DNA of 64,000 nucleotides from Branchiostoma floridae (lineage: Eukaryota > Chordata > Leptocardii > Amphioxiformes > Branchiostomatidae): positions 1,413,376 to 1,477,375 of the forward strand of contig NC_049997.1 in NCBI RefSeq assembly GCF_000003815.2. Reading direction: 5' to 3'. A program made the position numbers and the translations under genes. This document shows, in pieces, positions 35,941-55,550 of this stretch. How positions within the stretch are numbered: the stretch's first letter is position 1; each line of letters opens with the position of its first letter. The notes under the pieces are model-generated. The model saw only the letters and a list, made by a program, of their open reading frames with translations. It was not told where the DNA came from and did no database searches.

Positions 35941-36314
35941 TGACATAAAAATTTTTACCTTCCTCCTGGCACAATTGATGACAAATGTCAATTATATTAC
36001 TAAGTAGGATGATGTGTCCGTAACTCTTCTGAAGGAGTTTACGTTTTGAAGTAAGTGGTCATTATTAATCCTGAAGAAGGCAACAGTGGTCATTCCAAAT
36101 TTGATCCGTGCACACCATTGTGTTGAATGAAAGTTAATATAAGCAGAGAGTTTGCTGGAGTTTTCATTTTGGCACACTGTACTTTTAAATTTCTCACCTG
36201 GCCTGCAGCACAATCATGTAATTTCTGGCATTTAGTCTTCATGTTTGTTACTTTTCAGTTGTCAGAACTGGTGGGACCACATTGTGCCAAGGCTACTGGT
36301 AGGCCCTGAAACAG

Positions 36315-36920
36315 TACCGTATATTCTCGAATAAAGTACGCACCCCAATTAAAGTACGCACCCCTGATTTTGGACAAGTCTTAGACAGATCTTTGGGACT
36401 GAAAGGTAAAATGGAAAAACTCAAATAAAGTACGCACCCCTTCTCCACCAATTTTGAACAGACCTTTAACTGGATAAATTCAAATTTATGATGTTTTCCC
36501 AAGGTTATTTTGCATGAAATAACCTGCATTTACACTGTCATTGTCTCTATGAACTTGTGAATTGCCTACTGCAAATTATAAAAATCACTGAGAACTGGTA
36601 GAAGAAATCAGGAAAAACCAGTTGTACAAGTCAAAGTCACTAACTCAAAAGGATTGTATGCAAATGCCAATCTTATGTAAATCATGTTTAGACAATTTCT
36701 TTGTTTCATGTTTAGACAACTACAAGACAACAACAATGTGCATGTTTTGAAACATTACTAGAAGTGTAGCTCCACCTTGCTTTATTTTAGGCTTTTTTTA
36801 CCATTTCTCTGTGCAGTGACCTCAAATAAAGTACGCACCCCAACTTTGGCAACAACTTGTAGCACCTTTTCAATTTTGAAAAGTTAAAAAAGTGCGTACT
36901 TTATTCGAGAATATACGGTA
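36315..36920. mobile_element. MITE with 29-bp perfect inverted repeats
   Basis: TACCGTATATTCTCGAATAA continuing through AGTACGCAC at the left is perfectly complementary to 36892-36920. The interior (606 bp in all) repeats AATAAAGTACGCACCCC three more times as direct copies near the ends. Confidence 0.85.
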
Positions 36921-37742
36921 GTCCACTGTGTTGTGCTGCTGGACACTCTGCAGCTTCTTTTGCCTCTGAGCTTCCTTTGATAATAATAGCTCCTGTAGTT
37001 TTCATTCTGACAGCAATGGTACTAGTCCTCTATCCTTCAGGTCTGCCCCTTGTAATCCCACTAGTAACAGGTTCTTACACTTTTAGTTACAGTTTCTTCC
37101 TTTTCGCGATTTGTAAGAAAAATAAATCTTCAATAAGTCTCAATACTAATACTGATACTAATAAGTTGTAAATGCATTTAAGTTTGTGGGGATTTAATTT
37201 GGTGGTACATTGTAGCACCATGAACTGTAGTCTCGTACTGCCGTGAAAAAGGCAGTGAAAATTCGCAGTGAAGCGGCCACCGCAAAAACACTCACTTACT
37301 AAACAAAAACAAAAACTGCGAACAGTAAACCACAGTGAAAGTTTCTGCATTTAAAGTACTATGGCTGGTAACCTGTTTTGCTGCTTTGCATGCATGAGTG
37401 CATGACTAAATAGGGCCATTATTAGGTGACAGCTTAAGTATAGGTGAGTCTTACCAGGTGAACAGGGCTTGGCCAGAAGAGTGGTACCTGTAAATGTATA
37501 CATATGTACATTAGTAGACACTATAAGTATAAAGGTTGATCTTCTGACAGTTTCTGACTTCAAGTTAATTCAGGTCTGTTGTCTAACTTGTATTTATGTA
37601 ACATTTGGTATGTCACTTCCTGTTCCCATATCCCTCATAAAGGTGGCCATGCCCTGACAAATAACATTTGTTGATGACCTCTAAAACTACCAAGGTTCAA
37701 AATGCATATCTTATGTCCATGTTGTACTTTCAATGGCATTGA

Positions 37743-44023
<6,281 letters not shown>

Positions 44024-46857
44024 GCAGAGCTGGAACCTGGGACATGTTACTCAAAGGAAGAACTTACATGCCTCAGATTGATTCAAGTGCAGTTCTGGGC
44101 ATTTCACTCCAGAGGGAATTGTTATTTTCCAATAGACAATATAATCAGCCGACCTTTTATTGAATTCCACTTGTAGTAAATTATGCAATGTGTGTTTTCT
44201 AACGCAATAGGACACTCTAAGTACCATGCAAAACTTCCAACACTAACTTAGTTGTACACGGATCAAATTTTCAATAACCATGGAATAATGTGAAGTAGTA
44301 TGCATATATTACTTCCTAAAATTAATATGTATCAGAAAATAATGCTTCCTTCTGGAGTGGAATGCCCCTTTAGTTATGGGAAATTGTAAGCTTTTATCAT
44401 AGGTTATTAGCCTATACATTTACCACTGCTTCCCTGTATTTAAGAATATTAGCAGCAGAGATATGGACTGTGTCAGCCACACTAGAAAATCAAACTGCCT
44501 GCACTTATAGTAAATGACCAGAACTGTAACATTGCAAATAGGGGACAAAGGCAGTTGCCTGTTTTACTTACATGCAGGCCCCATTCATGATACAAAAATC
44601 AGAGTGGTTCAATTTGGCTTGGCTTACAAGTTGACTTAAGCTGGTTTGCATTTTGCGTTCGTGGCGCACCCACACTCTAACTGTTTCAGTCCATAATGCG
44701 ATCTCTCCCACTGATGTTGCTGTAAGCCCGTACAGAATTGTACTTTTGTATCGGATTCTTGGTCTTCGATCGACATTGAACTGTTGTCTTGTTGAAGCCT
44801 TAGAAATGTGGTGCAGAACAAGCCGCCTGGAATCCACTTTGTTCTAGAAACCATCATGTTAGCAAATTAATCCAGGTTGGCTTACCAAAAGGATTTCAGT
44901 CGTTTTAATTTTGCATCATGGTTGAATGATTGTATGCAACTGTGAATTTGATAGTTTGTGAAGCTGATAAAAACATTCCAAGGCAACAGCTACACATGTA
45001 TATAGCCCATTTTGTGGCTGGTGTTTGTTTTACTATTTTTGTTGTTGTCAATTAACATGCTCTGATATAGTGCGCTTTGCCTTTTTCTGATGCAGTGTGT
45101 TTGTGCTATACCTTTGCCAACGTTGTTATTGATGCCGCTTTTGAATATGTACATGTATGTGTGTTTGTTTGCAGCGTAACAATAGAAATTGTGGATGGAT
45201 CTTTATGATATATATAGCATCTATCTGATATTTAGATAGGTTTATGGGCTCCAAGCAACTTTCTGTGGAACTGCATCACAACTTGGTTTTTGTTTTATCA
45301 TTTATCATGGACACAATAGAGTCTAGAGATTTTTAGGTGGCATATATAATCTCTTGGTCTCAGGAAACTTTGAACAACTTGTTATTTGGGTAGACATCAA
45401 CTGATATGATTTTTTTGGCAATGAGAAACCTTTAAATGTCAGATTAATGATGGGGATTTTCCTTTAGATGGTTAATATCATTGAACATAGATTATGGAAA
45501 TTAGGGTATGCTTGACATAGTTAATGTGACAAGTATTTATTGGGCAAAGGTACAAATGTATAGAAATTGTTTTATGATACAGTGTATGTAACTGACTCAG
45601 CCAGGTCATACAATGTTAGAATGATGTAAGTTAAATAATATACATAATCATATTGTCAGGATATTGGGGCTTTATCCCCAAGGCACAACGTTACTGCTCT
45701 TACATACTTTGTATGATGTCCATTGCTATTTTCCACAGTATGGTGAATAAATTCATGAAGACAGTGAGAACTTTTTGCTGCTGATGACATGACTTTGTAC
45801 ACAATTAATTAATTCAATATTTCTTGAATTAACATATGCCTTATTTACATAAAACACACCTTATTTACATACACATATAGACCTTGGTAATGAATCATAA
45901 AGTTTGCAGCAATCCATGTAGCAGTTGACAGAATTACACTAGACGTAATAAGTAGGAAAAAACTTAACTGCAGTAATATTCTTTGCTGCCAGGGGGCCAA
46001 TATTTCACTTAGTTAGGCAGAAGTACTTACTGTACTTACTTATCTCTGCATAGATAACCCAGTAATGGAGTGTTAAATTGACAAGTCCTAAGTCTCAAAC
46101 ATACCTGTTACAGTATTTGGGGGAATAGAAACCTATTTTTCTACTACAAACCCTGATTTGAGACAACACAATGACTCACATAAACTGCATGGTATCATAT
46201 GGAAGAAAAATGAAAAAAAAAACACCCTCATCTTCAATCATCCTACACTTCCCTGCAATAACATTACATAACTTCCTGTGTCTACTAAAGCATGTATGTA
46301 TACTATAAAGCTGTACACAAAAAATTTCCAATGGAATTAAGCATATGACCAGGATGATGCCAACAGGTGTGACATGATTTCTCTTTGTAATATGGATGAA
46401 TGAATTATCCCAGTACATGGATTATCATCATTTATGACACCTACATTGTACATGTACCTCTGCCACCAGGTGTAGCTAGGTGTAATATGTGGGACAGACA
46501 CTAGCTTTCTTGAATGTGTGCATTCACTTTTTACTGCAAGCTCTAACAATGCCAGTATAAGAAGCCTTACAAAACACACTAAATACACGTGATTAGCTCC
46601 ATGAAGAATTATTGTTGCCATACTGTTTTCAGTCTGGTTTTCTTCTGTTTTCAGGAAGGTTTGCAATGGTTCTGGGTAGGTGGGCATTTATGGCCCTCTG
46701 GTGGTTGGCCGTGGTACTGCAGCAGGGGTTTAATTTATATTCTAAACCCCTTGGTATGGAATGGTATAGTTTACATGTACTAGTAGGTCATCGATAAAGG
46801 GTATCAGTTGACAGTGTGTTGTAGTAGCTGCATATCTCCTGGGATTTTGTACAAACC
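44024..46857 (+). other. GFUS 3' UTR and downstream non-coding sequence
   Basis: No further exon is supported. AATAAA at 45746-45751 is a plausible poly-A signal. The hydrophobic open frame at 46612-46797 is treated as chance. Confidence 0.5.
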
Positions 46858-47033
46858 GTCTAATTAAGGACTCCAGCGGAGTGAGGACAGTTTATTTTGT
46901 TGCTTCATTTCTTGTTACAACATTTATGGTGTCTATTTTGAAAATTTAGCCATCTCATTACTTTGGCAGTCTAGTGTGTAGGTCCTGGAGTGTGTAAAAC
47001 TGACTGCCCTCTGCTTGTAGTCCTTAATTAGAC
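46858..47033. mobile_element. MITE with GTCTAATTAAGGACT ends
   Basis: A 176-bp element with 15-bp perfect inverted repeats GTCTAATTAAGGACT / AGTCCTTAATTAGAC; the arms stay similar for about 35 bp (GAGGACAGTT / AACTGACTGCCCTC). Confidence 0.85.
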
Positions 47034-49435
47034 CCTATACTGTTAGTCATTCTTTGTCCTTTCATAAACTATTGACCATGTCCCCCGCCATAACCCCACC
47101 ATCACAAAAACCAAACCAACCCCGATACAAACACTTACATTTCATGGAGGTATGAGGTTTAAAAACTCTTTCCGCAAGGATTACTGTATATGTAAAATCC
47201 AGGAATGTTTTACGTTCATGTTTGACCAATTCAGCCGGTATGAAATGTGGAATGCCTCAAATTTGTTATATAGCTGTGGCTTTTTCTCCATTCCCTGCTC
47301 CTATCCTGAGATCTTGGTGGTTGCCTAATTTCCACCCTAGGTTCTCCACAGGTTGAAGGCTGGTTGAGTTTTGGAGGTTATTCTGTGTCCTGCTGACATC
47401 AACACATCCCCGCTGGCTGCTGCAGCATCCTGTAGTAAGGGAATATCAGCACAGAATTAGTCAGATTTCAGCAGAATTGGAGGTGCTTCAAGGTAGCAGA
47501 ACACAGTTTTCGGCCTATGGGGATTTCTATAGTTAAGGACCACAACGTGACTGCCATCGACGCTGATAAAATCATAGTAGGGTGCAGTTTTCAAGCACGA
47601 CAAACTAATATCTTGAAGTCAAGGGTACAACCTACCAAAATGATTGAAAAACAGAAAAAGTTGTCGTTTTGAAATTTTCAAAGACCTCTTTTAATAAATG
47701 GGGTCATGCAGGGAACTGCAGCCGACTCACAGGGGCAGGCAGCTGTAAAGGTCACGCGCATTTATACACCAAATGGACAAACATCAAAACCTTACACATA
47801 CCACCTGAAAGTCGACTTCTTATACTACCATATAGCAAAGCTCATCCCCCGCTGTCTTTCACGTTACGGTGTTTACAGGCGCTTCCAGATTTTGGCCGCA
47901 CTACCTTTTTACCCCTACGTAACAGACCACTGGGGTTGCGGATAAATACTGTGGGCTGCGACCTTATGACACCATAATTCAACATCAATGATAACATTCT
48001 GCCATGACAGTATTTTTCTATGAACATGAACATATTAAACATTTGTACAAAACACACAAACTTCTGATGTTATTGACCGTTAAATCTTGATTTTTAATAC
48101 AATCTGACGGTAATAAAGTTAATTTCCACCCATGATGACATTGTAAACAGAGTAGCTGACGGAGAACTTGTATTGCGCCTCTCAAATAAAGTTCTTTTCA
48201 AAGTAGAAAAGCAACAATTATGCAAAGTTAAATAATGTTATCTAGTTAACAATGATCATGCACGTCTATTCGCTTCCAAAAAGGAACTTTTTGTGAATGA
48301 TTTCTATGACGTCAGGACCTGTGGAACCTGGAGGCAGGAATAAAGAACTGGAAGTATGATTTATAAGATTCAATGTTCAATAACATCAGAAGGGTGTTTA
48401 TTTTGTAAAAATGTCTGTTTACTGAACAATACTAATGATGGTTGCTTGTAATCGAAAACTGTTGCTTTTTGTGACATTGGTGACATATTTAAGCACGTCA
48501 ACACTCATCCAAAACTCTCTCTACATCTTCAAACATGCATGGATACAGATTGAACATAGCATCATCTACATACTGATTGAATCCAGGGCCTTACCATTTG
48601 CACATCTCTTGCTCTTTGACCTCTGAGAGGTTGTGACCTCATGACGTATGCTGACCCAGGTCGGGAGAAGTGGAGGACATCAGATGGGGGGACGGCAGGG
48701 TCAGTGTCCTTGACCTATGAACAGAAGTTAAATTGTCTTCAGCCATGGCTGTCCAATGAACCGTTGCCACACCACCAGTCTGGTTGTTTTTTGGGGGGGG
48801 GGGGGGGCTCGTTACTAAAACACAACCAGTAGATTTCTAGCGAGGACACAATTCCTTCACATGCAAAGTACCCAATTACCACGTACTGATCTAGTGGCAC
48901 GGCAGGGACAGGGATGAATAGTTCACACCTATTGTCTGTTGATTAACGATTTTCGTCGAGCTTTCTTTTAATAGTTTGCTAGTTATTTGGAGTCGAACGT
49001 TACATTTCATAATGCAGTAAAATCGTATTCTTACTTGTACTGAGTTAGAACTGCATTAGAACTGTGAACCATGTTTATTTTACGTTCAATCTTCGAAATA
49101 CAAATAACGTTACAAGGGATGTATGAAGACTGTATATTGTGCCCATTTAACTAGGATTGTCTGCAAGGTCTCTTTTCCATTTGTTTCGTTCTACAGACGA
49201 GTTGCGAAGACATGTTTGTAAACTACACCGCCAGATCTGTAATGTTTCGACAATAAACTACCAGTATCACGTCAATATATTTCAATGAATACACACTGTG
49301 ATAGCGCAAATAGATAGTATCAAGAAGGTTATTATGAAATGAACACAAGAAGCAAACCCTTATAAAAGCAAAATTTCAATATGAACGACCGTATAAGTGA
49401 TAAATAGTGAAATATATATTATCGAAAAAAAAGTA
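47034..49435. other. Non-coding stretch with dispersed repeat ends
   Basis: Holds ATTTCATGGAGGTATGAGG at about 47143 (family end also at 9332, 12500 and 63300), the repeat at 47490-47745 related to 32585-32850, and a G12 run at about 48790-48807. No exon supported. Confidence 0.5.
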
Positions 49436-49508
49436 CAACAACTTGGATTCGAACCCGAGACCATAAGTTTCAAAAGTCTACTCGTTAATCCACTACGCCA
49501 CGATACAT
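49436..49508 (-). tRNA. tRNA-like sequence, degenerate (UUG-like loop)
   Basis: On the minus strand: A-box TGGCGTAGTGG, B-box GGTTCGAATCC and a seven-base loop TTTTGAA that would give anticodon TTG. The D and anticodon stems are partly paired; the acceptor stem does not close and the T stem keeps two to three pairs. Probably a pseudogene or SINE head. The A-box is identical to that of the tRNA-like sequence at 20987. Confidence 0.4.
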
Positions 49509-50780
49509 TACTATGTGTATAGTTGGGCTAATACAACTCAACTGACGGAGCGCGTGATAATACGAGACAAAAATTGTTGCATGTCCATCATTTCAAAAAT
49601 CTCAAGTCGTAAGATCTCTCTAGTCTCTTCACCTTTTGGTCATCAAGTAAACTTTTTAAACCGTTATAAATAAAACGGGAGGTTACATAGATGAACTGTT
49701 TGTGTGAACTCCCGCACAGTGCCTGCTTGGTGTGTGTTTATGACATTTGCATGATAGACAGGGTGAGAATGGCCCCCCACTCATTCGGGCTCTTCACACC
49801 GTAGTAATTGTCGTTGACCTGTCCTCGCTAGAAAGTTACTGGGTGTGTTTTAGTGTACCCGGGGGTGGGGGGGGGGGGGGTGCTTGGATAGAGTTGCGGT
49901 AAAGGTGTTATAATTTCAGACAAATGGCAGATGCACGTGGAAGCAAGGTAATACAAGTATCTGTGACATGTTTCCCACTGTATTTGTTACATGCATAACA
50001 GTTGCATGCACACTAAAAGAAAACTCAGCAGAAAGCAATCGTGCACTCATGGAGAGGCAGCTTGTGCTACACGCCAACTATAGGAACCTACTAAAAACTC
50101 TATGCGGCACCTCCCTCCCCCTAAATAACTGTATTAGCATTTGTTCCGTATAACCTTTCAGAAAGAAGGATAAAGCCTTTTTCTTTGGCCGTTTCTGCCC
50201 TAGGCCTTCAAGCACTGTTTTCGACGGAGGTGTTAGACATAGAACTGGGGTTTTTAATTGTCCATTTATATAAAAAAATGGTGTATGGATTTCATGTTAA
50301 TACGGACGGCTGAAATTGCACATGTACGTATCTCTAGGTCAAGTTTATTTTCATCATGGAACTGCTAACATTTTAATGCCAATATTGGTTCATTTTAAGG
50401 TATTTCACCAGCTAAATTGGCATTTTGACCTTCCATGGTTTTCTCATTATTGAATTAAGAAAGAATGGAACCGTAATGAATATTGATAGATGGGCATGAC
50501 AGAATTCATAATATGATTTTTGGGGAGCCATATGGATGACGTCATCAGGTTTTATTGCCCCTAATATTATTTTTTTCTATGAGAAAATACAGCACTTTGG
50601 TATATACCATTGCAATGAAACTATGTTTTTCATGTGCATAATGATGAAAGCTACAAACTCACAATTGCGCAAATTGATATCTTCTAAAGATCTGTTGTAA
50701 TTAGACAATTATTGTTTTCATCTAATTAAAAAAATCATTATCTAATAATTACAGATCATTGAGACCCCTTTCATATTACC
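49509..50780. other. Non-coding stretch
   Basis: A G-rich run lies at 49860-49880. TTTCAGACAA-ATGGCAGATGCACGTGGAAG-CAAG/GTAATA at about 49915-49949 could be a tiny start exon (MADARGSK) on the plus strand, but no partner was found. Confidence 0.4.
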
Positions 50781-53700
50781 TTAATGTAACATTAAACAAT
50801 CATATAACCAAGGGTCATGCACTTTATTGCCTCTGAAATACACAAAGGCACATCCAGAAGTTCCCACCTTCTGAACTATCTCCAGCCTGATCAGCTCTGA
50901 CTTGGCTGTTCTTTTACATCCTGCAGCTGGAACAAACATAGGAAAAGACTTTAGAAACTTCTAACCATGGACAAAAACTACCACACTTCACAAACATGGA
51001 CAACAACAGAGGCTCAGAGCTGACACACTACCACACTTCACAAACATGGACAACAACAGAGCTGACACACTACCACACTTCACAAACATGGACAACAACA
51101 GAGGCTCAGAGCTGACACACTACCACACCTCACAAACATGGACAACAACAGAGNNNNNNNNNNNNNNNNNNNNNNNNNNNNNNNNNNNNNNNNNNNNNNN
51201 NNNNNNNNNNNNNNNNNNNNNNNNNNNNNNNNNNNNNNNNNNNNNNNNNNNNNNNNNNNNNNNNNNNNNNNNNNNNNNNNNNNNNNNNNNNNNNNNNNNN
51301 NNNNNNNNNNNNNNNNNNNNNNNNNNNNNNNNNNNNNNNNNNNNNNNNNNNNNNNNNNNNNNNNNNNNNNNNNNNNNNNNNNNNNNNNNNNNNNNNNNNN
51401 NNNNNNNNNNNNNNNNNNNNNNNNNNNNNNNNNNNNNNNNNNNNNNNNNNNNNNNNNNNNNNNNNNNNNNNNNNNNNNNNNNNNNNNNNNNNNNNNNNNN
51501 NNNNNNNNNNNNNNNNNNNNNNNNNNNNNNNNNNNNNNNNNNNNNNNNNNNNNNNNNNNNNNNNNNNNNNNNNNNNNNNNNNNNNNNNNNNNNNNNNNNN
51601 NNNNNNNNNNNNNNNNNNNNNNNNNNNNNNNNNNNNNNNNNNNNNNNNNNNNNNNNNNNNNNNNNNNNNNNNNNNNNNNNNNNNNNNNNNNNNNNNNNNN
51701 NNNNNNNNNNNNNNNNNNNNNNNNNNNNNNNNNNNNNNNNNNNNNNNNNNNNNNNNNNNNNNNNNNNNNNNNNNNNNNNNNNNNNNNNNNNNNNNNNNNN
51801 NNNNNNNNNNNNNNNNNNNNNNNNNNNNNNNNNNNNNNNNNNNNNNNNNNNNNNNNNNNNNNNNNNNNNNNNNNNNNNNNNNNNNNNNNNNNNNNNNNNN
51901 NNNNNNNNNNNNNNNNNNNNNNNNNNNNNNNNNNNNNNNNNNNNNNNNNNNNNNNNNNNNNNNNNNNNNNNNNNNNNNNNNNNNNNNNNNNNNNNNNNNN
52001 NNNNNNNNNNNNNNNNNNNNNNNNNNNNNNNNNNNNNNNNNNNNNNNNNNNNNNNNNNNNNNNNNNNNNNNNNNNNNNACTTAACAACATCGACAACACA
52101 GAGCTGATACCACATTTTCTTGTTTTAGTGGGTATTGGTTTCTGTGGTAGGAGAGGAAAGGAGGTTTTAACCTGTGGTTGAAACCAGTTGGAAATCAGAT
52201 ATTCCTTGCGAATCAGAAAGGGTGCTACAGACTGACGGAACAGTTACTTTCTGCATCCCTAGCATGATCAACTGTCACTGATCTTACCGTAAATTTAAGT
52301 TTGTGGTGGTTTTAAGTTGGCGGTAGCGCCATAGAATTAATAACAAACTATGGAAAAATGTTTGCGGTTTAAATCAATATAAAAACCAAAGCAAAACTTT
52401 CGTGCATTTACAGTAACTGGTCAACAAATACATTTTGTAGGACAGAATAAGAATCATTGACTATGACTATGAGAGCTGTGTAGAATGTCCCAGTACGGTA
52501 AGTCTTTTGGGATATTGATCAATTTAGAATTACATACCTGCAAAAAAAGGCCAGATGGCATCGAGGGCGGAAGCAAAGTCAGCAGCTGTTCTGCAATACA
52601 AAACAGGAGATGAATCTATTTTACTTAGCTGGAAGTTAGAGACCTACATGTAGCTAATACAACAGGATTCCCTCTGGTTGGGAAGCTCTTAGACAACTGC
52701 AAACTGAAATGAATTATTGTGTTTTGATAATGATTTATGATGTGAATGGTGGATGGTGATGTCATGAACTAGTTGCAGCCACACTTCTATAGAATGTTCA
52801 GGGAGCAACATTCCCACATTATTGTCAGCCATATTAGCTGTATTTTTGTCAAATTGCACCCAGTTGGTTTGTGTATTTATATCAAGGCTAGTGTGTATTT
52901 TCTAGTGCCAAATACAATAAGAGAAACATGGTGCATGTCAATTTTGCTGTTTGTAAATATGAAGTAATGATATGTTAAAAGTGCTCATACATGTCAATAA
53001 CATAAAAATTCAATCCATTTTTCTTATGAGGTTTGATTGAACGACATTATACAAACACATCTCAAGCTACATATTCAACAGTACTAAGAAACGAGAAGAA
53101 GCCGAACAAATGTATTAGACTAGTTTCAGAATCCATGTTTTAGAAACCATGGGTACTGCATTACTACCTTTTGTATCTATATGCCTGTACTTAGCCCGAT
53201 AGGGCATGAATGTGCAATAAAGGCTATTATTATTATTATCAGGAATAATTTCAGTTTGAACTGTTCACATCAGAAGTGACTAGTACTGCTTCCTGCTGCC
53301 TAACCCCATAACCAAAAGGGAGTTGGGCACAAAACAGCTACTTCAGCTGAAGGTTAAAGTCAGTTGCACATAAGATATACAATGTTACAGTAATAGGTTC
53401 CACAGAACAGATAGGAACTTAAGTGCTCACCTCCCTTTGGCATCTTTCATCTGCATATCAGGTTTGTGCTGCATCAATTTCATAATGACTTTGCCGTGCC
53501 CTTGAAAGGCTGCACAGTGCAGGGCAGTCCACTTAGTGCCGCTGTTACAAGCATTTATCTCTGCCCTGGGACAAACACAATCAGAGCAGGGCTCAAAATA
53601 CTGGGTGCATGTACACCCTGGTGCACCAAAATTGGAGCTGAGCTTTTCTGTATAAAACTTTATACCATATTTATGATACCTAAGAATTAGAAAGATAATG

Positions 53701-54929
53701 AAATGTCTGTCTTGTCTACTTGTTCAAGAATTTGAAGTTGGAATTTGGGTTCATTGATATTTTCGATGCTTCAAAACTGTGCGCGTGCCATGCTAACATC
53801 GAGCGCCGCACACTGACTGGGTTCCGCTGGTAACTCTGGACAAGAGAACGCTCACTTCCCTTCTGGGTTCAACGTCTAGCCAATTTTTCTGCTGGGGACA
53901 TACAAAGATTTTGCCCATTCCTCCTCTGTGACAGACAAAAATCAGCATGTAAAGGTATAAATTGAGCCAAGCTGAGTCTATATCGGCAAAATTTGCCCCT
54001 TGAAATAAAGGAAAAAGCATTTCAGAGGGTCTAGATTTCAAAATTTTCTCGTCCCTCGGACCCCTCTAGCTGGTAATTGAGTAGGGGTTGGGGTTCTGTG
54101 CGCGTGAAGAACTTGCACGTGAAAACTTGCGTGTGAAAAATCTACGCGTGAAAATATGCAAATCAGCTGATTCCCAAGGGATTCAAAACGTTTTTGCAGT
54201 TTTATACTTAATCTCAAATTTCAAATACAAAATATCGATCTGAGTGATTTTCAAGTGATTTTTAAATGTTAACTTTTCACGCGCAAAAAAGTTTGAAATT
54301 TTTGCGTGAACCAATCTGCTTCAAAAAAGATGAAATAAAGCTTCTAGAATGGAGAAAAGCCTCAAATTGTTGCATTTTACAATATAAAACCTCATATGAG
54401 TAATTTTTCCATGCATTTCTGTCAAATTTACGTGATTTGGAAATGTTCAAATGCAAATTAACCTATTCCCAAGGGATCTAAAAATCAGGGTCTTTTTTAA
54501 ACCAAAAATTCAGATAACAGATGGGAAATTATATCATAGCTTCAAATTTTTCTGCCATAGAATTCCTTGCTGCAAATTTTCAGGAACTTTACATGCAAAT
54601 GATGCATGCGCAAATTCTCCATGTGCAGAAAACCCGTTCCCTTGAGTAGGTTTGTAATTAGGTTTTCCTGACATTCTATTTTATGTAGTGCACACAAAAA
54701 ATTGCAATTATACAGCAGGTACTGTAGCAGAATTCTTGCCTTAGACATGCTAGGGTCATAATTTTTTATTAGTAATACACATGATTAAGGGTGGACTGAC
54801 TTACCCATGCTTCAGTAGGAGCTCCACCATGTCACTGTAACCCCAAAACGCAGCCAAACACAGGGGGTAGAAACCTTGGGATGATTGCACATTTGCCTGC
54901 ACTCTCTGACTGAGTAGTGATTGCACTTC
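50781..54929 (-). CDS. Ankyrin-repeat protein, 3' part, four exons
   Basis: Minus-strand exons 54805-54929, 53431-53565, 52538-52590 and 50781-50926 join in phase with good AG/GT sites. They encode about 125 residues: a first repeat (EVQSLLSQ..., GFYPLCLAAFWGYSDMVELL), a second (GAEINACNSGTKWTALHCAA then FQGHGKVIMKLMQ), a third truncated one (DAKGRTAADFASALDAIWPF) and a tail (GCKRTAKSELIRLEIVQK). TALHCAAFQGHG is the classic ankyrin helix-turn-helix pattern, a protein-binding scaffold. The 5' exons were not found; ATG-GAGAGTGAGCGAAG/GTAACA-like text at 57228-57245 (MSESER) is a weak candidate start. In the last exon the acceptor is tandem (CCAG/CTGCAG/GATG; 6 nt, both in frame). The frame runs to TAA at 50781, but AATAAA occurs upstream of that stop (50823-50828), so the true last intron or end may differ. 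I do not recognise the orthologue. Confidence 0.75.
50955..51153. repeat. About 50-bp minisatellite cut by a gap
   Basis: CATGGACAACAACAGAGGCTCAGAGCTGACACACTACCACACTTCACAAA-type units repeat at least four times (one short unit lacks GGCTCA GA) and run into the gap; GACAACACAGAGCTGATACC after the gap suggests it continues there. It lies in the last intron of the ankyrin gene. (Unit text is split: CATGGACAACAACAGAGG, CTCAGAGCTGACACACTA, CCACACTTCACAAA.). Confidence 0.8.
51154..52078. other. Assembly gap (N), 925 bp
   Basis: The gap probably replaces most of the minisatellite; long open frames across it are artefacts. Confidence 1.
53120..53242 (+). mobile_element. LINE 3' end with (ATT)n tail
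   Basis: TTAGCCCGATAGGGCATGAA, then TGTGCAATAAAGGC and (TATTAT)n, a typical CR1/L2-like 3' terminus. It lies in an ankyrin-gene intron. Confidence 0.6.
53587..53700. mobile_element. CAGGG-family MITE fragment
   Basis: CAGGGCTCAAAATACTGGG is followed by GTGCATGTACACCCTGGTGC and AAAATTGGAGCTG, like the copy at 31873-32174; the right end is missing. Confidence 0.6.
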
Positions 54930-55256
54930 CTACATGTGAGGACACAAAGGCATCAGTGACAGCAGACATTGATCATCCTATTCCCTAACCTAATACTGTA
55001 CATGTACCTTCAACATTATGTTAAGTAACAAGATTATATAAGACCCAAAGCCCTGAAAACTCCCCAAAAGTAAATCATTTCAAAATTGTACTTGGTCCAC
55101 ACCAGTTTTATTTGTCGGTTCATCAACTTGATTCTATCAATTTTGCAAGTTTTCCAAAGATAAATATAATTTATGCCCTTCAGGAACTAAAGGCCATGTC
55201 TGCAGTACAGGTCCTCGGTTGATCCTGGTATTCTCATCTGTACATGGATGACATCT

Positions 55257-55550
55257 CAGGGCTAGAAATATGTTTTTCTGCATACCTGCATGCACTGGTA
55301 AAAACTGAAAATTACCTGAACCAGACAAATTTTACCTGCACCACTCTGAATTTAGGAAGTATATGGGTTATACTAAAATTGTTCAAGAACCATTGCTATT
55401 TTTTTTCTTTTATACTCTATAGAACATTTATGTATAAAACCCAGTACATGGACCAGTGCAGGATAGGTGCAGGTAGACACCAGAAATACCAGGAGAGTGC
55501 ACAGCTCCAATTTTACCTGCACTAGCCTGCATACGCAGGTGGTATTTACC
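55257..55550. mobile_element. MITE, CAGGG-ended family, copy 3 (right end eroded)
   Basis: CAGGGCTAGAAATATG at the left and AAATTTTACCTGCACCACTC inside match the copy at 16690; the right TIR is replaced by GTATTTACCTGCATC. Confidence 0.75.

Noticed and set aside
46612..46797. Hydrophobic 61-codon frame (FMALWWLAVVLQQGF)
   Set aside because: No start context, family match or partner exon; the upstream TTTTCAG is not enough.
49915..49949. Possible mini-exon MADARGSK with flanking splice consensus
   Set aside because: Too short to support, and no downstream exon in phase was found.
51046..52181. Long open frames of more than 330 codons on both strands
   Set aside because: Almost wholly composed of N bases in the 925-bp gap.
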